Shown: positions 19,818-29,174, counted from the stretch's first letter. The stretch: 64,000 nucleotides of DNA from Microbacterium sp. SORGH_AS_0428 (GCF_031453615.1 NZ_JAVIZT010000001.1:2728001-2792000); one strand, 5' to 3'. Numbers and translations are program-made. Notes: generated by a model not told the origin, from the sequence alone.

Positions 19818-20540
19818 GTGCTAACAGGTCGACACAATTGGGGGAGAAGTGGGGGCACGTGCGCGGGCATACTCGACCAGGATCGGCCGTGGCTGAACGA
19901 TGTCGCACGCGCGCTCAACAAGGAGCTGAGCAAGGCGGCGTCTCAGGCGGGAACGTATGTGACCTATGAGGATCCGCAATACAGATTCGAAGGGCACAAC
20001 CTCTGCACAGACCTCCCGGGCATCACCCCCATCTTGTGGGACTTGACGCCTGGCGACCGGCCGTGGTTCTACATCCCGACCCCGGACAGCCCGAGCATCC
20101 CCGTCGGCGTCTCGTCACAGAGCATCCATCCGACTCCCTACGGGACCTCGCGCTATGCATTGGTCGCGAACAACGCGCTTCGCAGCCAACGGGTGCCGCT
20201 CTCCGCGGGGATTGCGGGGGGAGCTCCTACCACTTACTACGCAACCTTCCGTCTCCACGATGGCGGGCCGGCTTCGATGGACGTGTCGTCGTTCAGTAGT
20301 TGCGGAGGGGAGCTTCGGATCGGCCTCCACCGATCGCCGGACGGAGTGCAACAAGTCCTCGGGCAGCAGTCAACGCAATCCTTGTCATGGACCTCGCCAT
20401 ATGGCATGCAAACGTTCCGGACATCGGACACGGTGCCGTCCCCCGAGCTGCCCGCGGGCTTCTACGCTCTGAATGCGAGGCTGGTCTCAACTTGCGCGAG
20501 CGGAACGAGCCAGTCGTGGTCCGGTGCGCTTTACTGGTAG
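19818..20540 (+). pseudogene. N-terminally truncated SGNH-hydrolase-like gene
   Basis: 240 codons from a weak GTG. The first about 100 residues look like the last third of a secreted SGNH (GDSL) esterase: RPWLNDVARALNKEL helix, THxD-like region and SIHPTPYGTSRYA, which fits the block V Asp-x-x-His position with His in IHP. The block I GDS serine segment and signal peptide are missing. The remaining about 120 residues form a beta-rich, cysteine-containing C-terminal domain of unknown type. Inference: 5' deletion. It could still be a short functional ORF, but no ribosome site is obvious. Confidence 0.45.
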
Positions 20541-20564
20541 ACAGCCCAAAGGAAGTCAGCCCTC

Positions 20565-20858
20565 ATGTCAACTGCCGCACTTCGTACCATCCTGGTGGTC
20601 TGTGGGCTGATCCTCATGGTGGGAGGTTTCGGGAATGCTGTCTACCTGGCTGCCTACGTATTCCTCAACGTGGCAGTCAGCCCAATGATTACGAGCATCG
20701 CCGGGTTTGCAGCTATCGAAGCGTTGTTCGCCCAGATCGCGTGGATGGCTGTATCCGCGGTGGTGGGTCTTGCCGGCCTCGGGCTTTTCATATCGTCGTT
20801 CCACGTACGGCGAAAGAAGAGCGCGGGGGGCGATGGCTCGCGTAGCGCGCCTTCGTAG
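20565..20858 (+). CDS. Small two-helix membrane protein
   Basis: 97 residues with two hydrophobic helices (about 8-38 and 46-78) and a basic cytoplasmic tail (VRRKKS). ATG 20565 is preceded by AAGGAAG with suitable spacing. No family recognised. It follows the SGNH remnant by 24 bases and may have been the last gene of a secreted-protein operon. Confidence 0.6.
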   Translation: MSTAALRTILVVCGLILMVGGFGNAVYLAAYVFLNVAVSPMITSIAGFAAIEALFAQIAWMAVSAVVGLAGLGLFISSFHVRRKKSAGGDGSRSAPS

Positions 20859-20921
20859 GCACCTATCTGAGAGCAGTGATCAGCTTGCGAGGGACTGGCA
20901 CCTCGGAGACACGCCTGGCTT

Positions 20922-20984
20922 GAAAAAGGGCGGCGACCGTCGAGCTCAACAGCGTTGACGCTGGAGCTCGGCGATCACCGCCCT
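20922..20984 (-). terminator. Rho-independent terminator of the DUF3846-like gene
   Basis: A 21-base stem with two mismatches (20927-20947 with 20964-20984), followed on the minus strand by TTTTTC (complement of 20921-20926). It lies directly after the stop codon of the truncated DUF3846 gene. Confidence 0.7.
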
Positions 20985-20989
20985 GGTGA

Positions 20990-21393
20990 TTACTGGCGCC
21001 GCACGAGCCGTACTTCGGCGTCCGAGATGTCGCTTACGAGCACACTCCACACGACCGCTTCGATGTAGCTCTGCCCGCCGCTTGGATCGCGGCTCCACGT
21101 CTCGGTTGGACCGTGGCGGAGTTCAAGATGCCATAGCTCATCGGACAGCAGTGCCCGCAGAGCCGCGTCGGGCAGGTCGGTAGCTTCCCCGTCCCCCTCG
21201 GGCAACCCGACGAGCAGCGCATCGCCAACGAGCCGAGCCTCGTTACGTGCGCTCGGGACATGGAACCACCAGAGGAAGGTGGCGCGCCGGTTGAACGGCA
21301 AACCGCGGAGCAGTCCTTCTTCGTTCACGAACAGCGTGCTGCCGAACGCGGGGAGATCGACCGCCTCGATCCAGCCACCGACCGCTCGTTGGT
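20990..21393 (-). pseudogene. DUF3846-like gene truncated at its 5' end by IS sequence
   Basis: The frame reads QRAVGGWIEAVDLPAFGS, FVNEEGLLRGLPFNRRA and VGDALLVGLPEGDG, the core of DUF3846, a family found on phages, plasmids and conjugative elements. The stop codon is at 20990. Going upstream, native sequence stops at 21393 where an IS end begins, so roughly the first 30 residues and the start codon are gone. GTG 21328 could give a 112-residue product missing the conserved N-terminus. Confidence 0.6.
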
Positions 21394-21455
21394 TGAATCG
21401 GCCTGACTTTCGTTCCGTTCTTCAAGCAAGGATGGAAGACGATGAACAGGAAGTA
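21394..21455 (+). repeat. 62-bp fragment of the IS 5' end, inverted relative to the neighbouring IS
   Basis: These 62 bases match, base for base by eye, the reverse complement of 22409-22470, the 5' end of the adjacent IS including the terminal TGAATCGGCCTGA and the first codons of orfA. It abuts directly the other terminal repeat of the IS at 21456. It is the remnant of a second copy in opposite orientation. Confidence 0.85.
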
Positions 21456-21477
21456 TGAATCGGCCTGATTTTCGTTC

Positions 21478-22114
21478 CTATCGGGAGCCTTGTCCGGCAG
21501 GTGCCGGTTTGGGCTGATTCGAGGTCAGCGTAATACGCCTGTTCAACCTCGATCGGGGTACGCATGTCGAGCTCGCCGTGGAGGCGGGAGTTGTTCCACC
21601 ACCACACCCACTCGAGGGTCGCGAGTTCGACCTGCTCGACGGTCCGCCAGGGGCCTCGCTGGCGGATCGGTTCGATCGTGTAGAGGTTGTTGACCGCCTC
21701 GGTCATCGCGTTATCGAACGAGTCGCCAACAGTTCCCGTGGACGGGACGGCGCCGAGCTCGACGATCCGCTCGGTGTAGACCATCGCGGTGTAGTTCGAC
21801 CCATGATCCGCGTGGTGGATCAGCCCGGTGAGATCACCGCCTGCGGTCCAGGCGGCCATGTCGAGTGCCTGCATCGGCAAGATCTCCGACCGCAGCGTGG
21901 AGGCGACGTTCCACCCGACGATGCGCCGCGAGTACAGCCTGGCGACCTCCGGGACGAGCAAGTCGTCGCGAAGCTGCCGCGCAGACGGCGCGCGGCCGAC
22001 GGCGGCGCGGTAGCCGCGGGAGGTGAGGAACCCCTGAACTGCCGGGCGGAGAACCCGGCAGATGAGCTCGACCCCGAAACGATCCCGATGTTCGTTGATG
22101 AACCGGATCATCAC
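21478..22114 (-). pseudogene. IS3-family OrfB (DDE transposase) with internal deletion
   Basis: Starts as normal OrfB (IRFINEHRDRFGVELICRVL) but jumps from VPEVARL directly to YSRRIVGWNVAST. In related proteins about 70-80 residues lie between, including the HTH_21 segment and the first catalytic aspartate (WxxDxTY motif). The second Asp (HHADHGSNY) and the Glu region (GDSFDNAMTEAVN) remain. Near the end the frame is also shifted: the expected GQGSR-stop (TAG at 21478-21480) is in another frame. The element should not transpose by itself. Confidence 0.8.
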
Positions 22115-22116
22115 GG

Positions 22117-22422
22117 TCAGGGGCGGTCGAGCTCCTTCGCGAAAAACACGCTCGCAGCCTTGAGGATCTCATTCGCCTTGCGCAACTCCGAGACCTCCTT
22201 CTGCAGCCGCTTGATCTCCGCCGCCGCATCCGTTGTCAGCCCGGCCTTGGCACCCGCGTCGACCTCCGCCTGACGCTGCCACGGTCGCAACGTCTCCGGA
22301 CTCATCCCCAACAGCCCCGCCATATGCCGCGCGGCGCTCATCATGGTCGGGTGCGACGGCCGCGTCTCCGCCAACATCCTGAGCGCCCGCTCACGCATCT
22401 CCGGCGAATACTTCCTGTTCAT
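22117..22422 (-). CDS. IS3-family transposase OrfA
   Basis: 101 residues. N-terminal HTH_Tnp_1 type helix-turn-helix (RKYSPEMRERALRML...SPETLRPWQRQ) followed by a heptad-patterned helix (AAEIKRLQKEVSELRKANEILKAA split across about 67-92) for dimerisation, ending FFAKELDRP as in the IS3 group. In intact IS3 elements OrfA is also the N-terminal half of the OrfAB transposase made by -1 frameshifting near its end. Confidence 0.85.
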   Translation of the reverse strand: MNRKYSPEMRERALRMLAETRPSHPTMMSAARHMAGLLGMSPETLRPWQRQAEVDAGAKAGLTTDAAAEIKRLQKEVSELRKANEILKAASVFFAKELDRP

Positions 22423-22470
22423 CGTCTTCCATCCTTGCTTGAAGAACGGAACGAAAGTCAGGCCGATTCA

Positions 22471-22817
22471 GAGCTCGCTGCTGACGGTAGTGTCGCGACG
22501 CCCAAGCTCAAGCAGAAGCTGGCGGAGGTCGCCATCAAGAAAGGAGCGATTGCGGAGAAGATCACCCACACGGTCGCAGCGCTTGAAGTCGGGGCGCAAC
22601 ATGCTCAGTCGCAGATTTGCCTTCTTGAGACGCCTGGTGCGCTCTACGGGGGAGCGCCCGACCACGTGAAGCGCGACATCCTCTCAGGGCTCTTCACCGG
22701 CCTGACCATATTTGCCGATCCTGATCAGGGAGTCTCCATCGCGGCGCAGCGAACTGTCGTTAACGAGGCGGTTCATCAGCTCAATGCTCGAAACCACGCC
22801 CGACGCAATTCGGAACC
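22471..22817 (+). pseudogene. C-terminal remnant of a large serine recombinase
   Basis: Immediately after the IS, the open frame encodes a coiled-coil-like segment (KLKQKLAEVAIKKGAIAEKI) and then LLETPGALYGGAPDHVKRDILSGLF followed by TGLTIFADPDQGV, resembling the C-terminal region of large serine recombinases from integrative elements and phages. The catalytic domain and zinc ribbon are absent, cut away at the IS boundary 22470. The frame runs on into the tRNA terminator without a proper stop. It marks this region as the scar of an integrated element. Confidence 0.6.
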
Positions 22818-22861
22818 AAGCAAGAAAGCCCCCCGCGATTCCGCGGAGGGCTTTCTTGCTT
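22818..22861 (-). terminator. Terminator downstream of tRNA-Pro
   Basis: Fourteen perfect base pairs (22818-22831 with 22848-22861), AAGCAAGAAAGCCC and its complement, closing a GC-rich interior. It lies 48 bases beyond the 3' end of the minus-strand tRNA gene. Confidence 0.65.
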
Positions 22862-22909
22862 CGAGCCTTGAGACGATTTCTTCGTCCAAAGGTTTGAACA
22901 TCCATCAAA

Positions 22910-22986
<77 letters not shown>

Positions 22987-23040
22987 TGGCAACCGTTCGA
23001 GTCTACCCCAGCCCGACGGATTCCCCGAATCGCAGGCGCG

Positions 23041-25509
23041 TCAGAGGCGCTGCTCCCGGTGCCGTCGCAGCGCGACCACGGATGCCGCCGCGAACCCGAG
23101 CGCGAGCGCGCCGACTCCGAGTCCCGCGACCGTGCGCATCGAGGGTCCGCCGCTGATCGCCAGCGTGTCGACGAAGGTCGTCTCACCCTCCTCGCCGCAC
23201 GTGCCGGTGTGCAGCACGACGAGGTCCGCGCCCGGCGCGGGCCGATAGGCGAGTTCTGCGATCCAGTGCTTCGTCCCCATCTCATCCGAGATCACGTCCG
23301 GAGAGACGTACTCGCCGGATGCGGAGACCGCGACCGGAGCGGTCCGGTGCTCGAGCGTCTCGGCATCGCAGCGCGGCTCGGTGCCTGCCTCGTTGTGGAA
23401 GACCGAGAAGACCAGCTGCGCATCGACGCCCTCGCCCAGCCCCGTGACCGTGGCGCGGTCGACGAAGGGATCGCCGACGCCCGCGTGCTCGGTCGCGCGG
23501 GTGGCCACCGAGGGCTGCTCGACCACTGTCGTCTCCTCGGCCAGCCCGCAGCTTCCGCGAGCGAGCAGGCGGGCCTCGCCGCCCTCGGGCGTGTGCCAGA
23601 GCGATTCGATCCAGTAGTGCACGCCCGCGCCGTGCAGCCGCACCGCAGGGGAGCCGTACTCGCCCGCAGCCGTGACGGCGACGGGGGAAGCGGACGTCTC
23701 GGCGACCCGCGTCTCTGCCGTGCAGGCCTCCGCCGGAGCGACGCCGTCGGGTGCCTGGAACACCTCGAAGCTCAGCCAGGTGGTGCCCGATGTCGGAACG
23801 AGGCCCTCGACGACCGCCGTGTCGATGGCGGCGCCGCCGAGCCCCACGGAAGGGACGGCCCGCGTCGACACCGAGGGCACGGGTGCGCGGGTCGTCTCGC
23901 TCTCGACGCCGCATGCGCCCTCGTGGATGAGCCGGCCCTCGACGTCGGTCGCGCGTTCACGCCACACATACGTGCCGAAGTCGGGGACGACGGGCCCGGC
24001 GATGCGCGCCGAGCGGGGCTCCGTCACGCGCACCGGTTCCTCCGGACCCTGCCAGATGAGGTTCTCCGCTGTGCAGGCGTCCGCCGCAGCGACACCGTCG
24101 GGAACGCGGAACACGGATGCGGTCACGAGAACCCCCGACGCGGGGAGAGTCGCCGCCACGATCACCTCGTCGGACATCCGGTCGCCGACCGCCACGAGGG
24201 CGTCGGCTCGTGATGAAAGCTGCGGAACCATCGTGATCTGGCTCTGCACGCCGAAGCGTTCCTGCCACACGTAGTCGGCGGTGAATGCCGCGGCGGTCTC
24301 CGGGCTCTGCCGCGATCGTTCGATGCGCCAGACGGCGGTGTAGAAACCGGGGCCGGGCAGGGGCTCGCTCGACTCGACCCGGTACGGCGCCGTCGGCCCG
24401 ATGGCGGGGTCGGTGGTCACCTCGAGCGCGGCGACCTCGGCCGCGTCGGCGGAGGGAGTGTCTGTGAGCTGCGGCTCCGTCTCGGTCCGATACAGGGTCG
24501 CGGTCGCCCTCACCGGAAGGTAGCCGCCGTCGACCGTGCGGCCCCAGGCGCCGCGGGCGCTGGCGAACGTCACGTCGTCGACGTAGGCGCCGCCGGGGAT
24601 GTACCTCGACACCACCTGCGTCGTCACGAACGGATCGAACGTGGTGTCGCGCTCCTGCTCGTCGGCGCCCTCGAGCGGGAACTCGAGGCGGCCGCCGGGC
24701 CCCGCCGTGTCCTGTCCGCCTGCCGTCGTGAAGTGTCGAACGACGGGCAGGAAACCGCCGACGAAGTGCCCCTCGCCCGAGACGCGGAAGCGGGTGCCTC
24801 CGGCAGGAGCGGACGCGAGGATGTCGTACGCCACACCGATCTGCGCGTCGTCTCGCGTAGACGCACCGGTATCGGCGAAGACCGCGTTCTGCAGGGTGAT
24901 CCGTCCGCGCGCGCCGGCGGCGTCCGCGACGGCCGTCACCGTGCCGCGCAGGGGAGAGGCCGCATCCGTCGCGAACTGCAGCGAGCCGGTGGCCGTCGTC
25001 TGTCCGGCCGGGAGCGCCATCGCCTCGGCGTAGTACGCGGCGGCGAGATTCTGCACGGCGCCGTTGTGGTCGGGCGCGACATGGCGGAACACCCAGTCGA
25101 TGGCGCCCTGCAGGCTGTCGCCGGGGTAGCCGAAGTGGTGCAGGGATTCGTTCCAGTTCGCGATCGCCTTCACCGCCCAGGCGACCGCCGCCGCCTGCAC
25201 CGGATCATCGGTCTGCCCGTAGGTGGAGACGAGCATGTTGATCGCGGTGAGCCGCTGCGGGTCGAGGCCCGCGGCATTCGGACTCAGACCGTTGTCGACG
25301 CTGTCGCCGGTGGGAAGGGGCCGTCCCGGAAAGATGCAGTAGGTGTGGATGCCGTTGATCGCCATCGAGCCGTGCCAGCCGTAGCGGGTGGAACTCGCCC
25401 ATTCACCGAATCCCGTTCCCGGAGAGGCCGCGGATGCCGGCATGATCGACACCACTGCGGCGACGACGGCGGCGGCCAGGACGAGGAGAGCAGCGAGCAC
25501 ACGTTTCAT
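23041..25509 (-). CDS. Large surface protein with putative thioester domain and three C-terminal repeats
   Basis: 822 residues. Signal peptide (about 1-28), then a domain at about 30-160 with C58 in HTYCIF and Q105 in VQAAAVAWAV, the spacing and context of the Cys-Gln thioester domains of Gram-positive adhesins. The middle is beta-rich. From about residue 440 there are three tandem units of about 110-120 residues, each with xCxAE and ending GxCGxExET, predicted as disulphide-stapled Ig-like domains. A C-terminal helix (GLGVGALALGFAAASVVAL) and RRHREQRL tail anchor it in the membrane; no LPxTG. ATG 25509 chosen over the open extension to 25530 because the signal peptide starts there. The thioester assignment is inference. 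Confidence 0.7.
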   Translation of the reverse strand: MKRVLAALLVLAAAVVAAVVSIMPASAASPGTGFGEWASSTRYGWHGSMAINGIHTYCIFPGRPLPTGDSVDNGLSPNAAGLDPQRLTAINMLVSTYGQTDDPVQAAAVAWAVKAIANWNESLHHFGYPGDSLQGAIDWVFRHVAPDHNGAVQNLAAAYYAEAMALPAGQTTATGSLQFATDAASPLRGTVTAVADAAGARGRITLQNAVFADTGASTRDDAQIGVAYDILASAPAGGTRFRVSGEGHFVGGFLPVVRHFTTAGGQDTAGPGGRLEFPLEGADEQERDTTFDPFVTTQVVSRYIPGGAYVDDVTFASARGAWGRTVDGGYLPVRATATLYRTETEPQLTDTPSADAAEVAALEVTTDPAIGPTAPYRVESSEPLPGPGFYTAVWRIERSRQSPETAAAFTADYVWQERFGVQSQITMVPQLSSRADALVAVGDRMSDEVIVAATLPASGVLVTASVFRVPDGVAAADACTAENLIWQGPEEPVRVTEPRSARIAGPVVPDFGTYVWRERATDVEGRLIHEGACGVESETTRAPVPSVSTRAVPSVGLGGAAIDTAVVEGLVPTSGTTWLSFEVFQAPDGVAPAEACTAETRVAETSASPVAVTAAGEYGSPAVRLHGAGVHYWIESLWHTPEGGEARLLARGSCGLAEETTVVEQPSVATRATEHAGVGDPFVDRATVTGLGEGVDAQLVFSVFHNEAGTEPRCDAETLEHRTAPVAVSASGEYVSPDVISDEMGTKHWIAELAYRPAPGADLVVLHTGTCGEEGETTFVDTLAISGGPSMRTVAGLGVGALALGFAAASVVALRRHREQRL

Positions 25510-25612
25510 GTCCCCGATGCTCGGGCGCACCCGCGTCCAGCGCCGGGCGATACCCGCGAACGGGGGAGGGCGCGCGCACCGCGTCCGGCTGTGGAGAACC
25601 GGAGTCCCTCCG

Positions 25613-26548
25613 TCAGGCGACGGGGACCAGCGTCAACAGCGAAGCCTCCGGGCGGCAGCCGAAGCGCACCGGCGCGAAGATCGAGTGGCCGATGCCGGCG
25701 CTCACATTCAGCGGCGCGCGGCGGCCGCCGTGCGTCCAGGTGCTGAGGCCTCGTGCCTGATCGAGCGGGATGTCACAGTTCGCGACGAGCGCGGAGGGGG
25801 AGAACGGGATGCGGACCTGACCGCCGTGCGTGTGCCCCGCCAGCAGCAGATCGGCGTCGAGGTCGACGAAGGCGTCGAGCACCCGCCGATACGGCGCGTG
25901 CGTCACGCCCAGCACGAGATCCGCCCCGCCTGCTGCACGCTGTTCGGCGCGCTGCGGAACGAGGGCTGCCGTGTCGTCCCAGCGCCGGTGGGCATCGTTC
26001 ACGCCGAAGGCGTTGACACGCAGTCCCGCCACCTCGAGCGTCGTCGCGGTGTTGTCGAGTGCGTGCCAGCCGAGCTCGTCGGTGAGGAAGCGATCGAGGG
26101 CACCTGTGTCGAGGGACTCCGCCGAGCGGTGCGCCTTCGAGGGTCCCGTGAAGTAACGCAGCGGGTTGCGGGGAGACGGCGCGTACAGGTCGTTCGAGCC
26201 GTGGACATACACGCCGGGTACGCCCCGCAGACCGGCGAAGGCGTGGCGGATGCCGGCGAGCCCCTCCGCGTGGCCGAGGTTGTCGCCGGTGTTGACGACG
26301 AGGTCCGGTTCGAGCTCCGCAAGGCGGGCGATCCACTCCTGCTTACGGTGCTGCCACGGCGCCATGTGGGCGTCGGACAGGTGGAGGACGCGCAGCTCGC
26401 GCGCGCCCGCAGGCAGGATGGGCAGCGTGTGCTCGCGCAACGTGAAGAGGTACCGCTCGACCCCGATGCCCCACACTGCGGCGCCGACGCCGACCGCCCC
26501 CACCGCTGCGACAGCGGTGAGGGCGGAACGGCTCGGAATGCCGGTCAA
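25613..26548 (-). CDS. Membrane-anchored calcineurin-like metallophosphoesterase
   Basis: 311 residues. One N-terminal hydrophobic segment, then the binuclear metal motifs in order: LHLSDAHM, VNTGDNLG, YVHGSND (GNHD variant, Ser for His neighbour order G-S-N-D), GVTHAP and GHTHGGQ. Orthologous in context to M. tuberculosis Rv3683, which follows ponA2. The likely start is TTG 26548, overlapping the PBP stop codon (TTGA), so translation is coupled; no ATG or GTG with a better site exists before the first motif. Substrate unknown; the pairing suggests a cell-envelope role. Confidence 0.8.
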   Translation of the reverse strand: MTGIPSRSALTAVAAVGAVGVGAAVWGIGVERYLFTLREHTLPILPAGARELRVLHLSDAHMAPWQHRKQEWIARLAELEPDLVVNTGDNLGHAEGLAGIRHAFAGLRGVPGVYVHGSNDLYAPSPRNPLRYFTGPSKAHRSAESLDTGALDRFLTDELGWHALDNTATTLEVAGLRVNAFGVNDAHRRWDDTAALVPQRAEQRAAGGADLVLGVTHAPYRRVLDAFVDLDADLLLAGHTHGGQVRIPFSPSALVANCDIPLDQARGLSTWTHGGRRAPLNVSAGIGHSIFAPVRFGCRPEASLLTLVPVA

Positions 26549-29067
26549 CAGCTCTTCTTGGAGTAGTTGATCAGGATCTGCGAACCGCGGTTGGCGGCCG
26601 TGCCCGCGGCGGGGTTGGTGCCGGTGGCGCGGCTCTCGTTGTCGGGCAGTTTGTCGTCCGGGGTACAGGTTCCCAGAGCGATCGAGGTGAATCCCGCATC
26701 CTGGAGCGTCTTCTGCGCGTCCTGCACCTTGCCGCTCACGGCAGGAACGGTCGCGCCCTGGCCGTTGCTGGGGCTGATCGTGACGGTCGTGCCGCCCGCG
26801 ACCTGTCCTGCGCCCGGGCTCTGCGCGGCGACGATGTTCGTCGGCTGGTCGGAGTCGACGGGGTCGCCCACGGTCACCTCGAAACCTGCCTCCTGGAGGG
26901 TGGTCTGCGCCTGGTCGATCGTCTGGCCGACGACGTTCGGCAGCTCCTTGAGGACCCGCTTGGTGAGGTTGGGGTCGGGATCGGGGAAGTTGTCCGCGGG
27001 GAAGACCTGATCGGCGGTGCGCTGCAACGCCTTGGCCAGTGTGTAGCGGATGTTCTGCAGACCACGACCGAACATGTCGTTCTCGCCCTGGATCGTACCG
27101 ACCCACGCTGCGTTGGTGACGCGCGTGCTCGACTCGATCATCCAGGTCTGCAGGCCCTCGTGCGTGCCCGTCTTGCCGATGAGCTGCGTGCCGTCGTAGG
27201 GGTTCGCGCCCGAGCCGGTTCCGCCGTTCATGACGCCGCGCAGGGCGTAGGCGGCCGTGGCGGCGACCTGGGGCGAGATGACCTGCGTGCAGGTGCGCTC
27301 CGGTCGAGGAAGCTCGTTGCCGGAAGCGTCGGTCACGCGGTCGATGGCCTGCGGCTGGCAGTAGACGCCGTTGTTGGCGACAGTGGCGTAGGCGCCGGCC
27401 ATGGCGATGGGCGAGACGTAGTCGACACCGATCACCTCAGAGGGGTTCTCCATGGTGATGTCGCTGCCGTTGCCCTTGGTGACGCCCATCTTCTTGGCGA
27501 CCTTGGCGATGTCGCACATGTCGAGCTCCGCCGCCATCGCGAGGTAGCCCGTGTTCAGCGACTGTGCGGTGAACGCCATGGGCGTGCCGACGGAGCCTCC
27601 CACCTTGCCGAAGTTGTTGATCGGCGTGCTGTTGACGATGTTGCCGGTGCACGAGTTCGTGAAGTTCTTGAACACCCGCATCCGGCCGTCGAGAACCTCG
27701 TTGACGGACCGACCCTGTTCGAGCCAGTCGACCAGCGTGAACAGCTTGAACGTCGACCCCGCCTGGAACCCCCCGGAGCTTCCGAACGTGGAGTCACCCG
27801 CGTAGACGAGCGAGCTGTAACCCTGTCCCGCGTTCGCCTCCTCGGAGAACTGCGTGTTCTGAGAGATGGCGAGGATGCGGCCCGTGGAGGTCTCGATGCT
27901 CGCGGTGGCCGCACCGAAGTCGATCCCGGAGACGTACTGCGGCGCGTTCTCGGACATCGTCGTCGAAGCGGTGTACTGGATGTTGGGTTCGAGCGACGTG
28001 TAGATCTGGAGGCCGCCGCGGCGCAGAGCGAGCGCGCGATCCTCGGCCGTCGCACCGAAGGCGGGGTCGTTCTTCACGACGGAGACCACGTACTGGCAGA
28101 AGTAGGGCGCGTGCGTGCTCGCGCAGCCCGAGGTGGGCTGCGTGATCTGCGGAGTGATGGGCTCGGCGACTGCGGCGTCGTGCTGCTCCTGCGTGATCTT
28201 GCCGTCGGTGAGCATCCGATCGAGCACGTACGTCTGGCGCTTCTTGGTCAACGCGTAGCCGTCGGCCGCGCCGTTGGTCTCGCGACTCGGCTGATCGATG
28301 CGGTACGTGTTCGGGTTCTGCACGATCCCTGCGAGCGTCGCCGCCTGGCTGAGGTTCAGGTTGGCGGCAGGAACGCCGAAGTAGTAGCGGGCGGCGGCGT
28401 CGATGCCGTACGTGATTCCGCCGAAGTTGGCGATGTTGAGGTAGCCGAGCAGGATGTCGTTCTTCGAGTACTTCTGCTCGAGGCCGATCGCGTAGCGCAT
28501 CTCCTGGAGCTTGCGCTCGATACCGCTCGAACCGGAGGAGTCCGTCGCCTGCAGGAAGCACGACTGCCGCTCATCCTCGCTCTGCGCGTTCCACTCGCAG
28601 CGCTGGATGAGGATGTTCTTCACGTACTGCTGGCTGATCGTCGATCCGCCCTGTGTGTTGCCGCCGCCCTCGAGGTTGGAGAGCACGGCACGCGTCGTGC
28701 CGATCAGGTCGACGCCACCGTGGTCGTAGTACCGGGGGTCCTCGCTGGAGAGGATCGCGTCGTACATGACGGTCGCGATCTGGTCGAACTTCACCGGCGA
28801 ACGATTCTGGTCGTAGAAGGAGGTCTGGGGGGCGTAGTTGCCCGTGCCGTCCTTCCAGTAGATCGTCGACGGCTCCATGATGTCGTCGATCTCGAGGTAG
28901 TTCGGCATGTTGTCGAACAGCTTGATGGCTTGCGATGTCGCGGCGCCGGTGACGGCGATGGCGGGCGTGACCGTGGCGGTGATGAGAACACCGGCGACGA
29001 CGCTCAAGCCGACGAGTCCGGCCAGGCCGGAGAGCACACCGGTGGCCGTGCGTTTCTTATCGGGCAT
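26545..29067 (-). CDS. Class A penicillin-binding protein with two PASTA domains (PonA2-like)
   Basis: 840 residues. Bifunctional peptidoglycan synthase: cytoplasmic basic start, TM helix (about 10-40), GT51 glycosyltransferase with SSEDPRYYDHGGVD (catalytic Glu 109) and GGSTISQQYVKN, then transpeptidase with S438-T-F-K, S503-L-N and K632-T-G. Two PASTA repeats follow at about 711-775 and 776-840 (PNVVGQTIDQAQTTL and PAVSGKVQDAQKTL). Domain order equals mycobacterial PonA2. Overlaps the metallophosphoesterase gene and is divergent from DUF4177-ridA, the same neighbourhood as M. tuberculosis Rv3678c-Rv3683. Confidence 0.95.
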   Translation of the reverse strand: MPDKKRTATGVLSGLAGLVGLSVVAGVLITATVTPAIAVTGAATSQAIKLFDNMPNYLEIDDIMEPSTIYWKDGTGNYAPQTSFYDQNRSPVKFDQIATVMYDAILSSEDPRYYDHGGVDLIGTTRAVLSNLEGGGNTQGGSTISQQYVKNILIQRCEWNAQSEDERQSCFLQATDSSGSSGIERKLQEMRYAIGLEQKYSKNDILLGYLNIANFGGITYGIDAAARYYFGVPAANLNLSQAATLAGIVQNPNTYRIDQPSRETNGAADGYALTKKRQTYVLDRMLTDGKITQEQHDAAVAEPITPQITQPTSGCASTHAPYFCQYVVSVVKNDPAFGATAEDRALALRRGGLQIYTSLEPNIQYTASTTMSENAPQYVSGIDFGAATASIETSTGRILAISQNTQFSEEANAGQGYSSLVYAGDSTFGSSGGFQAGSTFKLFTLVDWLEQGRSVNEVLDGRMRVFKNFTNSCTGNIVNSTPINNFGKVGGSVGTPMAFTAQSLNTGYLAMAAELDMCDIAKVAKKMGVTKGNGSDITMENPSEVIGVDYVSPIAMAGAYATVANNGVYCQPQAIDRVTDASGNELPRPERTCTQVISPQVAATAAYALRGVMNGGTGSGANPYDGTQLIGKTGTHEGLQTWMIESSTRVTNAAWVGTIQGENDMFGRGLQNIRYTLAKALQRTADQVFPADNFPDPDPNLTKRVLKELPNVVGQTIDQAQTTLQEAGFEVTVGDPVDSDQPTNIVAAQSPGAGQVAGGTTVTISPSNGQGATVPAVSGKVQDAQKTLQDAGFTSIALGTCTPDDKLPDNESRATGTNPAAGTAANRGSQILINYSKKSC

Positions 29068-29174
29068 AGGGTGATCGTAAGCCAGGATGCTGGGCGAACA
29101 CTCGATGGCGCGGCATCCGGTTCCCGCTGTTTCCGGGGCTCAGACCCCGTCCTCACCCACGAACGGGAGACGCC

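Larger units (their letters stand above)
21456..22470 (-). mobile_element. IS3-family insertion sequence, internally deleted
   Basis: Bounded by inverted terminal repeats beginning TGAATCGGCCTGA (minus-strand 5' end at 22470; other end at 21456 with TGAATCGGCCTGATTTTCG). Encodes orfA (HTH plus leucine zipper) and an orfB that lacks about 70-80 central residues. At 1015 bp it is about 240 bp shorter than usual for IS3 elements. No clean 3-bp target duplication can be read because the left side abuts the 62-bp fragment. Confidence 0.85.
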
